In this document: positions 42,982-49,818 of the stretch, in pieces
How positions within the stretch are numbered: the first letter of the stretch is position 1
Layout of the letters: the number at the start of each line of letters is the position of its first letter
Notes under the pieces: generated by a model
Seen by the model: the letters and a program-made list of their open reading frames with translations, nothing else
The model's database searches: none
Told to the model about the DNA's origin: nothing
Position numbers and translations under genes: made by a program
Assembly (NCBI GenBank): GCA_018647765.1
Contig: JABGSN010000060.1
Coordinates: forward strand, 1-49,818
Direction: 5' to 3'
DNA: 49,818 nucleotides
Source: Oceanospirillaceae bacterium
GTDB lineage: Bacteria; Pseudomonadota; Gammaproteobacteria; Pseudomonadales; Balneatricaceae

Positions 42982-43674
42982 TTAGTCCTTGTTACCTAAT
43001 GCTTGAGCGTCACTGACCTGCTGACCAGCGTACGGAAGTGCAGCCACAATGTGTACACGAGAATCTTCACCACCGTTAAGGGCTGTGTGATAACCCCGAG
43101 TATCGGTGAAATACACCGACCCGTCCGCGGGTAGATGGGTGCAATGATGATTCACGATAAACAAAGAACCGGGATTAGTAAAAATAGGAATGTGTAGGCG
43201 CGGCTCGGGATCTCGGTGCCAAGAATTGCAGTTGTAGGGGTCCTTACCCAACACCCGCATACGGCCGATAGGAAAGCGAGCAATGAGCTGCGTATAAACC
43301 TCGGCTAAATAGGTGCCTGCAAACAGTGGATTAAATTCACTGTAAGCCGATTCGTCCACCATCACATCGCGTGGAAATTCGGTATAGCTATCATCTACCC
43401 GAGTCCAAAAACGGCCGCAGTTATCCTCTGGTGTGGCCTTCTCCACGCCCGGGCGACGAGTAAGCGCCATCACATGAAAACCCGAACCTAGGTCTTCTAG
43501 CTGGTGCTGCATATCACGGTAACACTGTTGTAACTTATCGATATCAAACTTTAGCTGCAGCTTTTGAATACCGGGACCGGCTTTAAAACTTGCTACCGAC
43601 TCGGTGTCGTAGGGACTTTCAAGCCAAGCTTGCATTTGCTCGCTATCAATTTTAGTGGAGCCAATGGGCGACAT
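42982..43674 (-). CDS. 2OG/Fe(II) hydroxylase of the aspartyl/asparaginyl beta-hydroxylase type
   Basis: A 230-residue cytosolic oxygenase. Iron ligands are H153 and D155 in SWHRDPEPR and H196 in TRGYHTALNGG. R206 in SRVHIVAAL should bind the 2-oxoglutarate carboxylate. The HRDxxxRLHIPI pattern belongs to the Asp/Asn beta-hydroxylase-like superfamily, whose bacterial members hydroxylate free amino acids or peptides. A strong AGGAGG ribosome site lies before the ATG at 43674. It is the first gene of the hydroxylase-aldolase-PrpD operon and would insert the beta-hydroxyl needed for aldolase cleavage. The amino-acid substrate cannot be deduced. Confidence 0.85.
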   Translation of the reverse strand: MSPIGSTKIDSEQMQAWLESPYDTESVASFKAGPGIQKLQLKFDIDKLQQCYRDMQHQLEDLGSGFHVMALTRRPGVEKATPEDNCGRFWTRVDDSYTEFPRDVMVDESAYSEFNPLFAGTYLAEVYTQLIARFPIGRMRVLGKDPYNCNSWHRDPEPRLHIPIFTNPGSLFIVNHHCTHLPADGSVYFTDTRGYHTALNGGEDSRVHIVAALPYAGQQVSDAQALGNKD

Positions 43675-43740
43675 AAAACCTCCTAAAACTGTCTATCTAA
43701 GACGAAAAGTAAACTACCTCGCGCGATAATGATCCACTAA

Positions 43741-44015
43741 TTAGAAAATTGCAATTAGCCACCCAGTGGTCGGTGGTGCCAAATAAGTAAGAGCAGCTAC
43801 CTTTGTAGCTTCGGTTCTGCGCAACAAAACAAACATAAGTCCATAAGCAGCAAGTGAAACAATCAATGCCAGCCATAGAACGGCAAGCACAATGAGCGAT
43901 CACCGCCAAAAATGGTAGTGGTTAGGGATCCTCCTAATGCGATTCTGTCACCAACGACAACCAATACAGCGAAAAGACCTAGCCCCAATCCACTGGCGAT
44001 TAATAACGCGTTTAC
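43741..44015 (-). pseudogene. EamA/DMT-family transporter remnant
   Basis: On the minus strand, from about 44015, one frame reads NALLIASGLGLGLFAVLVVV and GDRIALGGSLTTT. After a frame change near 43905 another continues WLALIVSLAAYGLMFVLLRR then TEATKVAALTYLAPPTTGW, ending at the stop at 43741. The second part is the characteristic C-terminal stretch of EamA (drug/metabolite) exporters. A full gene would be ~290 codons, so the N-terminal half is lost and a frameshift remains. It lies immediately upstream of the hydroxylase operon. Confidence 0.7.
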
Positions 44016-44174
44016 GGCTTATCAGGTCGTCAAGCTCCATATAAACCTGCTGAAAATGGCGGGCTCTTGAGTATCATCAAATGCCTTACGCCTCAGCTCT
44101 TACACTGCAGTGTTAGCGTGATCGTTATAGACCTGACTATCCATAATTAAGTGCAAACTTTTTCCTGTGTAAGG

Positions 44175-44862
44175 TGAATTGGCTTTGACCATCGTATGCT
44201 AGTGGTCAACAACAAACTTGTGGCCGAAGCTGACGTCGATGAAAATACCGTACTACCGGATGACGAGGTATACTATTTGCGTGACATGGCGGTACGAGCC
44301 ATTATGTGCGTGGATTTAGATGTGGGTGGAGTGGATTTTCTCACCGACGATATTAGCCGTCCCTACAAAGAAATTGGCGGCGCCATTGTTGAAGTCAACG
44401 CCGCACCGGGTTTCCGTATGCACGTAGCGCCGAGCGAGGGCACACTTAGAGACGTGTCGGGCAAAATCATCGAGATGTTATTCCCACCTTCAGCGTTAAC
44501 ACAAATTCCTATTGCTGCCATTACCGGCATCAACGGTAAAACCACCACCTCGCGCATGTTAGATCACATCATGAAAGCCAGCGGCCATACGGTGGGCATG
44601 ACCTCTACCGGCGGTGTTTATGTGGATGGCAAACTCAGTGTTAAAGGCGATATGACGGGGCCAGCTTCTGCACAAATCGTATTACAGGATCCTACCGTGG
44701 ACTTTGCGGTGATGGAGACCGCCCGTGGCGGCCTATTGCGTAGCGGTTTAGGTTACCAAAGCTCCGACGTAGCGGTCTGCCTTAACGTCACCTCCGACCA
44801 CCTCGGTTTAGGCGGTATTGATACTGTGGAGCAGCTGGCTATGGTAAAACGTGTGGTGGTCA
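44175..44862 (+). pseudogene. cphA: Cyanophycin synthetase (cphA) remnant
   Basis: The open frame from ATG 44196 is a shortened internal piece of CphA, which polymerises aspartate and arginine into cyanophycin. FDHRMLVVNNKLVAEA is the ATP-grasp strand, GGAIVEVNAAPGFRMHVAPS is its end, and ITGINGKTTTSRMLDHIMK is the P-loop of the Mur-ligase-like domain, followed by ETARGGLLRSGLGY and NVTSDHLGLGGIDT. A complete CphA is about 870 residues. Here the N-terminal domain, the part between the first strand and VLPDDEVYYLRD, and the whole C-terminal third are missing. At about 44862 the frame runs into an unrelated membrane segment. It is clearly non-functional as a synthetase. Confidence 0.88.
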
Positions 44863-45030
44863 CCATAGTGGTGGTGCTTTTAGGTTATTGGATGGGCAGC
44901 TATTTTATCGGCGCGCGTATTTGGTTGGCCGCCCGTGGAGAGTTACCCAGCTCCTTAGTAGCGGTATTGTTAGCCGTAATCTTAGGGGTGATGTGTGCAG
45001 CGTTAATGACCAGCGTGCCCATGCGGCAAA
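44863..45030 (+). pseudogene. Membrane-protein C-terminal fragment fused to the cphA remnant
   Basis: The frame continues without a stop from the cphA remnant into two hydrophobic segments (TIVVVLLGYWMGSYFIGARI and SLVAVLLAVILGVMCAALMT) joined by WLAARGELPSS. This looks like the end of a polytopic membrane protein but I cannot name its family. Past ~45030 the frame runs antisense into the sulfatase gene, so the original end is lost. A deletion between two genes best explains the fusion. Confidence 0.6.
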
Positions 45031-46692
45031 TTAGGTTGCCGACACTTCTGGTTCCAACTGAAGCGCCACTGGCACGTCATCTTGCTGCCAATAACCAATC
45101 AATATGCCAACCTTGCCTGCAGCACCACTGGCGCGGTGATTAAACGTCTCCTGACTCACGGTCACCCGGTTCTTCAGGCCAGCGCCCCAGTCCAACATTT
45201 GTTCAGTTAGTTGCGACCTAACCACGCCGTAACCTGCATCCCTGCCTAGATCTATGTGTTCATTAGGGTCTTCTTGCAGATCAAATAACATGGGGGCAAA
45301 ACCCAAACAGTGAACGTATTTATAACGTCCATCGAACATCATGGTCATACGTGCATTGTGGCTATTGCGGCCTAAGTCTTTAGCAAATCTCATGACCCCA
45401 TAATCACACTCAGACACTACACAATCGCGCTCAAAATCGATCTTTTCTCCGTCTACTGAAGCGTGTAATACAGGCACTAACGAGCGACCTTCTAGCCATT
45501 GCCACTGTGGCTCACCACCGGCCCACTCTACAAAGGTAGGGATCAAATCTATGGCACACACCAACTCATCACACTGTGTGCCACGGCTGGCATTAGCGGC
45601 TGCACTTGGGTCCATAATCAACAAGGGTACCCGTGTGACTACGTCATGAAATAGATCTTTTTCGGCTAACCAATGATCACCAAAAAAGTCACCGTGGTCG
45701 GTGGTCAAAACAATCATGGTGTTCTGGCTTTGCCCTTGTTGTTCAAGACTAGCAAACAAGCGACCAAGGTTGTCGTCGATTTCTTTTACTAGGCCATAAT
45801 ACGTGGGTAACGCGTGCTCGCGGTATTGATCGTTGCTATAGGTTTGGCTTTGAGGCAAGTCCATAAACGCCTGGTATATAGGGTGTGCATTTTGTTTTTG
45901 GGCAACGCATTTATTAGCCTGCGGTAACTCCACGCTTCGGTACATTTGGTGATAAGGCGCAGGCGCCGCCAAGGGCCAGTGCGGCTTAATATAAGACAAA
46001 CTTAAACACCAATTTTGCGACCCCATTTGAGTAATCACCTCAATCGCACGGTCTGTGGTGTAAGCGGTTTCTGAGTGGGCTTTATCAACACGGGCTGGTA
46101 AATGACCGTGTTTTAGATACATGCCATTACGCAATATACCGTTTTCATCTTCGACGGCGTTAGCCCACGTAGCCCAAGGGTTGTTGGCGTTATAACCATT
46201 TTTTCGCAAGTAATCGAAATAAGCTGGATCGGCACCACCGCCCTTTCCCCCATATCCACCAGCCACACCCACGGTATGTAATCCGTCGTCGTGCTCGCCG
46301 TGGCTAAAGCCGGCATTACTTACAAAGCGGCCTAATTCAGACTGCGGCGCCACGCCCAAACGCGCCATACCGGCCACATCGGGTTTCATGTGGGTTTTAC
46401 CCATCAGGTAGGTATTCATACCACAGGGTTTTAAATGATCGGCCAGGGTTAGTTCATCCACTCGGTTAGGCCAACCGTTCCAACTGGCGCCATGAGAGCG
46501 AACATGACGGCCCGTGTAGTAAGATGCGCGCGAGTTACCGCAGCTAGTGCCCTGAATATAACACTTATTAAACTGCACACCATGGTGCGCTAAGCGATCG
46601 ATATTAGGCGTGTCGACCACCGTATTGCCATAACAGGACAAGGCATCAGCTCGAAGCTGATCCAGCATAATAAAGAGTATATTTTTTTGCAT
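45031..46692 (-). CDS. Sulfatase-family hydrolase
   Basis: A 553-residue alkaline-phosphatase-superfamily sulfatase. The N-terminal metal motif is NILFIMLDQLRADALSCYGN, the nucleophile region is SCGNSRASYYTGRHV with C51, and the second metal site is TTDHGDFFGDHWLAEKDLFHD. The C-terminal part resembles choline-sulfatase/phosphonate monoester hydrolase-type enzymes. The usual C-x-P/A-x-R motif for formylglycine formation is here C51-G-N-S-R55. There is no signal peptide, so it should be cytoplasmic. ATG 46692 has AAGGA about 10 bases upstream; TTG 46701 is too close to it. Substrate unknown. Confidence 0.88.
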   Translation of the reverse strand: MQKNILFIMLDQLRADALSCYGNTVVDTPNIDRLAHHGVQFNKCYIQGTSCGNSRASYYTGRHVRSHGASWNGWPNRVDELTLADHLKPCGMNTYLMGKTHMKPDVAGMARLGVAPQSELGRFVSNAGFSHGEHDDGLHTVGVAGGYGGKGGGADPAYFDYLRKNGYNANNPWATWANAVEDENGILRNGMYLKHGHLPARVDKAHSETAYTTDRAIEVITQMGSQNWCLSLSYIKPHWPLAAPAPYHQMYRSVELPQANKCVAQKQNAHPIYQAFMDLPQSQTYSNDQYREHALPTYYGLVKEIDDNLGRLFASLEQQGQSQNTMIVLTTDHGDFFGDHWLAEKDLFHDVVTRVPLLIMDPSAAANASRGTQCDELVCAIDLIPTFVEWAGGEPQWQWLEGRSLVPVLHASVDGEKIDFERDCVVSECDYGVMRFAKDLGRNSHNARMTMMFDGRYKYVHCLGFAPMLFDLQEDPNEHIDLGRDAGYGVVRSQLTEQMLDWGAGLKNRVTVSQETFNHRASGAAGKVGILIGYWQQDDVPVALQLEPEVSAT

Positions 46693-46759
46693 CACAAGCA
46701 AGTCCTTAACACGTTAATTGTATTTAGATTAGCTTGCTTACTGCTCTATATCAAGCCTG

Positions 46760-47161
46760 TTAGGCGATCTTCGGCAACGCCTTAGGACGGCCTTCACTAT
46801 CAACGGCAACGAACGTAAAGTTACCTTCGGTAACCTTAACGATCGTGTCACTATGGTTACGCCTCACCCAGGCTTCCACATGCACGGTAATAGAAGTATT
46901 ACCGCGCCGTTCTTCACTGCAAAAACAACTCACGTCATCCCCCACGTACACAGGCTTGTGGAAGGTCATCGCGTCCACCGCCACGGTCACCACCCGCCCT
47001 TTGGCGATGTGAGCCGCATACACGCCACTAGAAATATCCAACTGGGACATGATCCAGCCACCAAAAATATCACCCGCGGGGTTGGTGTCAGCAGGCATAG
47101 CAATGGTACGCAACGATGGCGTACCTTCTGGCATGGGGGAGGATTGAGTCGACTGGGTCAT
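46760..47161 (-). CDS. Acyl-CoA thioesterase (YciA-like hotdog)
   Basis: A 133-residue hotdog thioesterase. LRTIAMPADTNPAGDIFGGWIMSQLD is the YciA/BACH signature, split over residues ~17-42, with the hotdog helix after it; VAVDAMTFHKPVYVGD and ITVHVEAWVRR form the following strands. YciA hydrolyses a broad range of acyl-CoAs in the cytoplasm. It lies 6 bases after metY on the same strand and is probably co-transcribed, though no pathway link is obvious. Confidence 0.9.
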   Translation of the reverse strand: MTQSTQSSPMPEGTPSLRTIAMPADTNPAGDIFGGWIMSQLDISSGVYAAHIAKGRVVTVAVDAMTFHKPVYVGDDVSCFCSEERRGNTSITVHVEAWVRRNHSDTIVKVTEGNFTFVAVDSEGRPKALPKIA

Positions 47162-47167
47162 AAATAG

Positions 47168-48439
47168 TTACACACTGGCTAAGGCTTGTTCAATATCGGC
47201 AATAATATCACTCACATGCTCAATACCCACAGAAATTCGCACTAAATCTTCAGATACGCCTGCGGTGGCCAATTCCTTTTCATTCAATTGACGATGAGTA
47301 GTCGTCGCTGGATGACAGGCTAAAGACTTAGCGTCACCAATATTCACCAAACGTAAAATCATTTGTAAGGCATCGATAAAACGACCTCCCGCTTCACGGC
47401 CACCGGCAACGCCAAAGCTCAATATGCCCGAGGCTTTACCACCGCACACTTTCTCACAAGTCGCCTTGTAAGGGCTGTCTGTCAAACCAGCATAGTTAAC
47501 CCAGCTAACCTTAGGATGCTGCTGTAAGTACTCGGCCACGGCCATTGCGTTGTCACAATGGCGCTCCATGCGCAAACACAAGGTTTCTAAGCCTTGCATT
47601 AGCATAAACGAACTGTGGGGTGAAATAGCTGCACCGGTGTTGCGTAGCGGGATAACACGGCAACGGCCAATATAGGCGGCTGCACCTAAGGCTTCTGTAT
47701 ACACCACACCATGGTAAGAAGGATCTGGCGTGTTGAGTACAGCAAAACGCTCTTTGTTTTTCACCCAGTCAAACTTGCCAGAATCCACAATCATTCCACC
47801 AATGGTGGTACCGTGACCTCCAATGTACTTAGTTAAGGAATGAATCACAATGTGAGCGCCATGCTCAAATGGCCTACACAACACAGGGGTGGCTACGGTG
47901 TTATCTACCATAAGTGGCACGCCATGACGTTCAGCGATTTCTGCCAACTTAGCAATATCAACAATATTGCCCGCCGGGTTGCCAATAGATTCACAAAAAA
48001 TAGCCCTAGTACGGTCATCAATGTGAGTTTCCAACGCCGCATAGTCATCATGCGATGCAAACCGCGTTTCAATGCCTTGGCGCGGCAACGTATGCGCAAA
48101 TAAGTTATAAGTACCACCATACAATTGGCTGGTACTAACGATATTATCCCCCACTTCACAGATACACTGCACCGCATAGGTAATGGCTGCCATACCAGAA
48201 GCTACCGCCAAACCGGCGATACCGCCCTCCATTGCAGCTACGCGTTCTTCAAGAACCGCTGTAGTGGGGTTGGTGATGCGAGTATAGATATTACCCGCTA
48301 CCTTAAGGTCAAATAGGTCAGCACCGTGCTGAGTATCATCAAAAGTATAGGAAGTGGTTTGGTAAATAGGTACAGCCGCTGCCTTAGTGGTGGCTTCCGA
48401 TTCATAACCGTGATGTAGGGCCAAAGATTCTAACTTCAT
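47168..48439 (-). CDS. metY: O-acetylhomoserine sulfhydrylase (aminocarboxypropyltransferase)
   Basis: A 423-residue Cys/Met-metabolism PLP enzyme of the MetY type. Conserved segments are VPIYQTTSYTFDDTQHGADLF, RITNPTTAVLEERVAAMEGG and ASGMAAITYAV. The PLP lysine is in IHSLTKYIGGHGTTIGGMIV, the insertion typical of MetY rather than MetB/MetC. SLACHPATTTHRQL closes the active site. It forms homocysteine from O-acetylhomoserine and sulfide (or methionine from methanethiol). Methanethiol assimilation would fit a DMSP-exposed organism, but that is inference. It heads a two-gene unit with the thioesterase. Confidence 0.93.
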   Translation of the reverse strand: MKLESLALHHGYESEATTKAAAVPIYQTTSYTFDDTQHGADLFDLKVAGNIYTRITNPTTAVLEERVAAMEGGIAGLAVASGMAAITYAVQCICEVGDNIVSTSQLYGGTYNLFAHTLPRQGIETRFASHDDYAALETHIDDRTRAIFCESIGNPAGNIVDIAKLAEIAERHGVPLMVDNTVATPVLCRPFEHGAHIVIHSLTKYIGGHGTTIGGMIVDSGKFDWVKNKERFAVLNTPDPSYHGVVYTEALGAAAYIGRCRVIPLRNTGAAISPHSSFMLMQGLETLCLRMERHCDNAMAVAEYLQQHPKVSWVNYAGLTDSPYKATCEKVCGGKASGILSFGVAGGREAGGRFIDALQMILRLVNIGDAKSLACHPATTTHRQLNEKELATAGVSEDLVRISVGIEHVSDIIADIEQALASV

Positions 48440-48564
48440 GAAACACTCCTGTTGTTTTAAAAAAGCATATACCTCAGCATAGCAAAAAAATTATCCCAAA
48501 ATAAGCGCCGTTTGCTGGTTATTACTTATATTGGTTATCATTGAGTCTATGGTAAGCTGACTGT

Positions 48565-49116
48565 ATGCATCGACCGATCATTACACCTCTGTGGCTACTA
48601 CTGGCCTGCATTATAGCTCTGCCACCTGTGGCTAGCGCATCGTGTGCGCCCTGGCTTGACCATGACCTCAAACAGTTACACAGTGGTAAACACTTAGATC
48701 TTTGTGAAGCCACCCAAGGCAAACCTTTATTACTGGTTAATACCGCGAGCCACTGTGGTTTTACAGGGCAGTTTGAGGGATTACAGGCGCTTCACGAGGA
48801 ATATGCCGACCAAGGCTTGGTGATTATTGGATTCCCGTCAAACGCCTTTGAGCAAGCAGCCGCCAACGAAGAGGAAGCCGCCAAAGTTTGCTTTTTCAAT
48901 TTTGGTGTGACCTTTTTGATGAGTGAAACTATCGAAGTGACTGGCGCCAGCGCCCACCCTGTGTTCCAGCACTTAGCCCAACAACAAGGCGAACCCAGCT
49001 GGAATTTTAACAAGTATTTGGTCGACAGGCATGGTCAAGTCGTCGACCGATACCGTCAATGGACCTCACCTACCTCTTGGTTTTTACGCCGTGCAATCGA
49101 TAAATTGTTACTGTAA
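48565..49116 (+). CDS. Glutathione peroxidase-family protein, exported
   Basis: A 183-residue protein with an N-terminal signal peptide (PLWLLLACIIALPPVASA, cleavage before SCAPW) and a thioredoxin-fold GPx domain. The peroxidatic cysteine is in VNTASHCGFTGQF (not selenocysteine). The usual FPCNQF motif is FPSNAF here, so the conserved glutamine of the catalytic tetrad and the second cysteine are changed. The W/N pair is kept in WNFNKYLV. It probably reduces peroxides in the periplasm with an unknown thiol donor. It is divergent from metY and overlaps the YchJ-like gene. Confidence 0.85.
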   Translation: MHRPIITPLWLLLACIIALPPVASASCAPWLDHDLKQLHSGKHLDLCEATQGKPLLLVNTASHCGFTGQFEGLQALHEEYADQGLVIIGFPSNAFEQAAANEEEAAKVCFFNFGVTFLMSETIEVTGASAHPVFQHLAQQQGEPSWNFNKYLVDRHGQVVDRYRQWTSPTSWFLRRAIDKLLL

Positions 49117-49474
49117 ATCTGGCTTGTTGTTTAGCAACTGTTGCCAACCCTTCATTGAGGGACTAAAGGTTGCATCTACCGCAGAACAACTAATGCGTTC
49201 GCGTTACAGCGCCTTTTGTTTACACAACGAGCCCTACCTCAAACTCACATGGCACCCCACTACACGCCCAGAGGCCATCGATTTTGACGAGCAACAACGC
49301 TGGTTAGGGCTCAAAATAATTTCCAGTCACGATGGGGGCGTTGGTGATTCAGTGGGCCAAGTTGAGTTTGTTGCACGTTATAAAATTCACGACCGAGCAT
49401 ACCGGTTACATGAAAATAGCGATTTCGTGATGCAAAATGGGAGCTGGCAGTATACACAAGGTACGCTGCTGTAG
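49091..49474 (+). CDS. YchJ-like (UPF0225) protein with SEC-C-type motif
   Basis: A 127-residue YchJ-family protein. The zinc-binding SEC-C-like start CYCKSGLLFSNCCQPFIEG is followed by the YchJ middle domain (LMRSRYSAFCLHNEPYLKLTWHP split across ~32-55, LGLKIISS, VEFVARYKI). No ATG precedes the conserved start, so GTG 49091 is the best start. The frame continues upstream to an ATG at 49031, but that reads through the peroxidase coding sequence with no family similarity. It overlaps the peroxidase gene by 26 bases. Function is unknown in the family. Confidence 0.83.
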   Translation: MQSINCYCKSGLLFSNCCQPFIEGLKVASTAEQLMRSRYSAFCLHNEPYLKLTWHPTTRPEAIDFDEQQRWLGLKIISSHDGGVGDSVGQVEFVARYKIHDRAYRLHENSDFVMQNGSWQYTQGTLL

Positions 49475-49488
49475 ACTCAATCATGGAG

Positions 49489-49509
49489 ATGCTGAAACGA
49501 GTTCAGCAT
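49489..49509. repeat. Short palindromic element ATGCTGAA / TTCAGCAT
   Basis: An 8-base perfect stem around ACGAG, 15 bases after the YchJ-like stop. The sequence GATGCTGAAACGAGTTCAGC resembles short dispersed intergenic palindromes known in several proteobacterial genomes. It may act as a transcription end. Confidence 0.5.
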
Positions 49510-49568
49510 GACGTGTTTCTTAGGGTGACGGGGAAAATCTGTGATTTTAGACCGGTTGTTCCATAAAA

Positions 49569-49591
49569 CGCTATTTTCGAAGAAAATGGCG
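49569..49591. other. 10-bp stem-loop before the integrase gene
   Basis: CGCTATTTTC and GAAAATGGCG pair around GAA with one G-T wobble. It lies between the last chromosomal gene and the integrase. It could be a terminator or part of the attachment region; the sequence alone does not decide. Confidence 0.4.
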
Positions 49592-49714
49592 CGCCCGAGA
49601 AACGCAATTTTTATGTATTATGCGCACCATACCGTCCACTACCCATCCATACACCGTTGTTTTATAACAATTTAATGTATTTAGAGTATTTTTTGTATTA
49701 TACTACCCACTACT

Positions 49715-49738
49715 TTTTACGGTATATTTTACGGTATA
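49715..49738. repeat. Tandem 12-bp repeat upstream of the integrase
   Basis: TTTTACGGTATA occurs twice head to tail (49715-49726 and 49727-49738). The core ACGGTAT also occurs inverted (ATACCGT) at 49629-49635. Repeats of this kind next to an integrase gene are typical of arm-type integrase or excisionase binding sites, and may overlap the integrase promoter. Confidence 0.6.
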
Positions 49739-49762
49739 CGATTATCAGAGAGGTAGTACCTT

Positions 49763-49818
49763 ATGGGCATGTCCAACACCCAAATCAAGAACGCCAAGCC
49801 TAAAGACAAACCATACAA
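49763..49818 (+). CDS. Tyrosine-type integrase, N-terminal start (partial)
   Basis: The last 56 bases encode MGMSNTQIKNAKPKDKPY, continuing past the window. TQIKNAKPKDKPY is the start of the DUF4102 arm-binding domain of P4-type/prophage tyrosine integrases (T-x-I-x-N-A-K-P). GAGAGG lies about 10 bases before the ATG. The gene points away from the housekeeping side, so a genomic island or prophage probably extends to the right. Only 18 residues are visible, so subtype is uncertain. Confidence 0.78.
   Translation, partial: MGMSNTQIKNAKPKDKPY

Noticed and set aside
43697-43909. 70-codon minus-strand open frame
   Set aside because: It is an out-of-frame reading of the EamA remnant; the adjacent frame gives the recognisable transporter sequence.
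48440-48564. SAM- or methionine-type riboswitch upstream of metY
   Set aside because: The 125-base gap to the divergent peroxidase gene is short, A/T-rich and lacks the conserved paired elements of known SAM riboswitches.
49475-49762. tRNA gene as integration target next to the integrase
   Set aside because: No cloverleaf, T-arm GTTCGA core or CCA end could be found in the gap; the hairpins there are too short and have the wrong spacing.
1-49818. CRISPR arrays or restriction/toxin defence genes
   Set aside because: No regularly spaced direct repeats and no gene with nuclease, methylase or toxin-antitoxin signatures was found; the only tandem repeat is the two-copy 12-mer before the integrase.

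Overview
The window looks like chromosomal DNA of a free-living, probably marine, heterotrophic gammaproteobacterium. The signs are the miaB-ybeZ-ybeY-corC-lnt core block, small gammaproteobacterial families (DUF1820, DUF2986), PepQ, a Pseudomonas-type GltR/GtrS-GtsABCD sugar locus, and genes for marine organic solutes (DMSP-lyase-like cupin, TTT transporter, sulfatase, MttB-family protein). I cannot name the genus. Gene remnants are frequent and the last ~330 bases enter a mobile element.

Layout. 1-2.4 kb: end of a peptide ABC transporter, an M14 carboxypeptidase, a dead LysR gene, a thioesterase and DUF2986. 2.7-10.75 kb: housekeeping (pepQ, HIT, DUF1820, miaB, ybeZ, ybeY, corC, lnt) plus one unrecognised gene. 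10.8-12.0 kb: wreckage of a two-component phosphorelay. 12.1-19.2 kb: a carboxylate-use locus with a GntR/UTRA regulator divergent from a tctAB fusion, tctC, an acylating aldehyde dehydrogenase and an AMP-forming CoA ligase. The enzyme pair resembles SauS/SauT of sulfoacetate utilisation. 19.2-23.9 kb: Lrp regulator divergent from a fused indolepyruvate ferredoxin oxidoreductase, then a DMSP-lyase-family cupin. 23.9-30.4 kb: glucose/mannose-type ABC transporter with its own two-component system, all on the minus strand.

30.5-43.7 kb is the most original part. An MttB-family methyltransferase diverges from a GlxA/AraC-type regulator. A five-gene peptide-type ABC operon follows and ends in a 2-oxoglutarate/Fe(II) oxygenase. 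Facing it is a tight operon of a second 2OG/Fe(II) hydroxylase, a threonine-aldolase-family PLP enzyme and an MmgE/PrpD protein. Hydroxylation at the beta carbon followed by retro-aldol cleavage to glycine and an aldehyde is the chemistry used on trimethyllysine in carnitine biosynthesis. With the quaternary-amine-type MttB and regulator, this suggests an undescribed catabolic route for a (probably N-methylated) amino acid or small peptide. The substrate is not known.

43.7-45.0 kb: remnants of an EamA transporter, a cyanophycin synthetase and a membrane protein. 45.0-49.5 kb: sulfatase with an unusual active-site motif, acyl-CoA thioesterase, MetY, glutathione peroxidase and a YchJ-like protein. 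49.5 kb to the end: hairpins, a tandem 12-bp repeat and the first codons of a tyrosine integrase. I found no tRNA, rRNA or CRISPR array.
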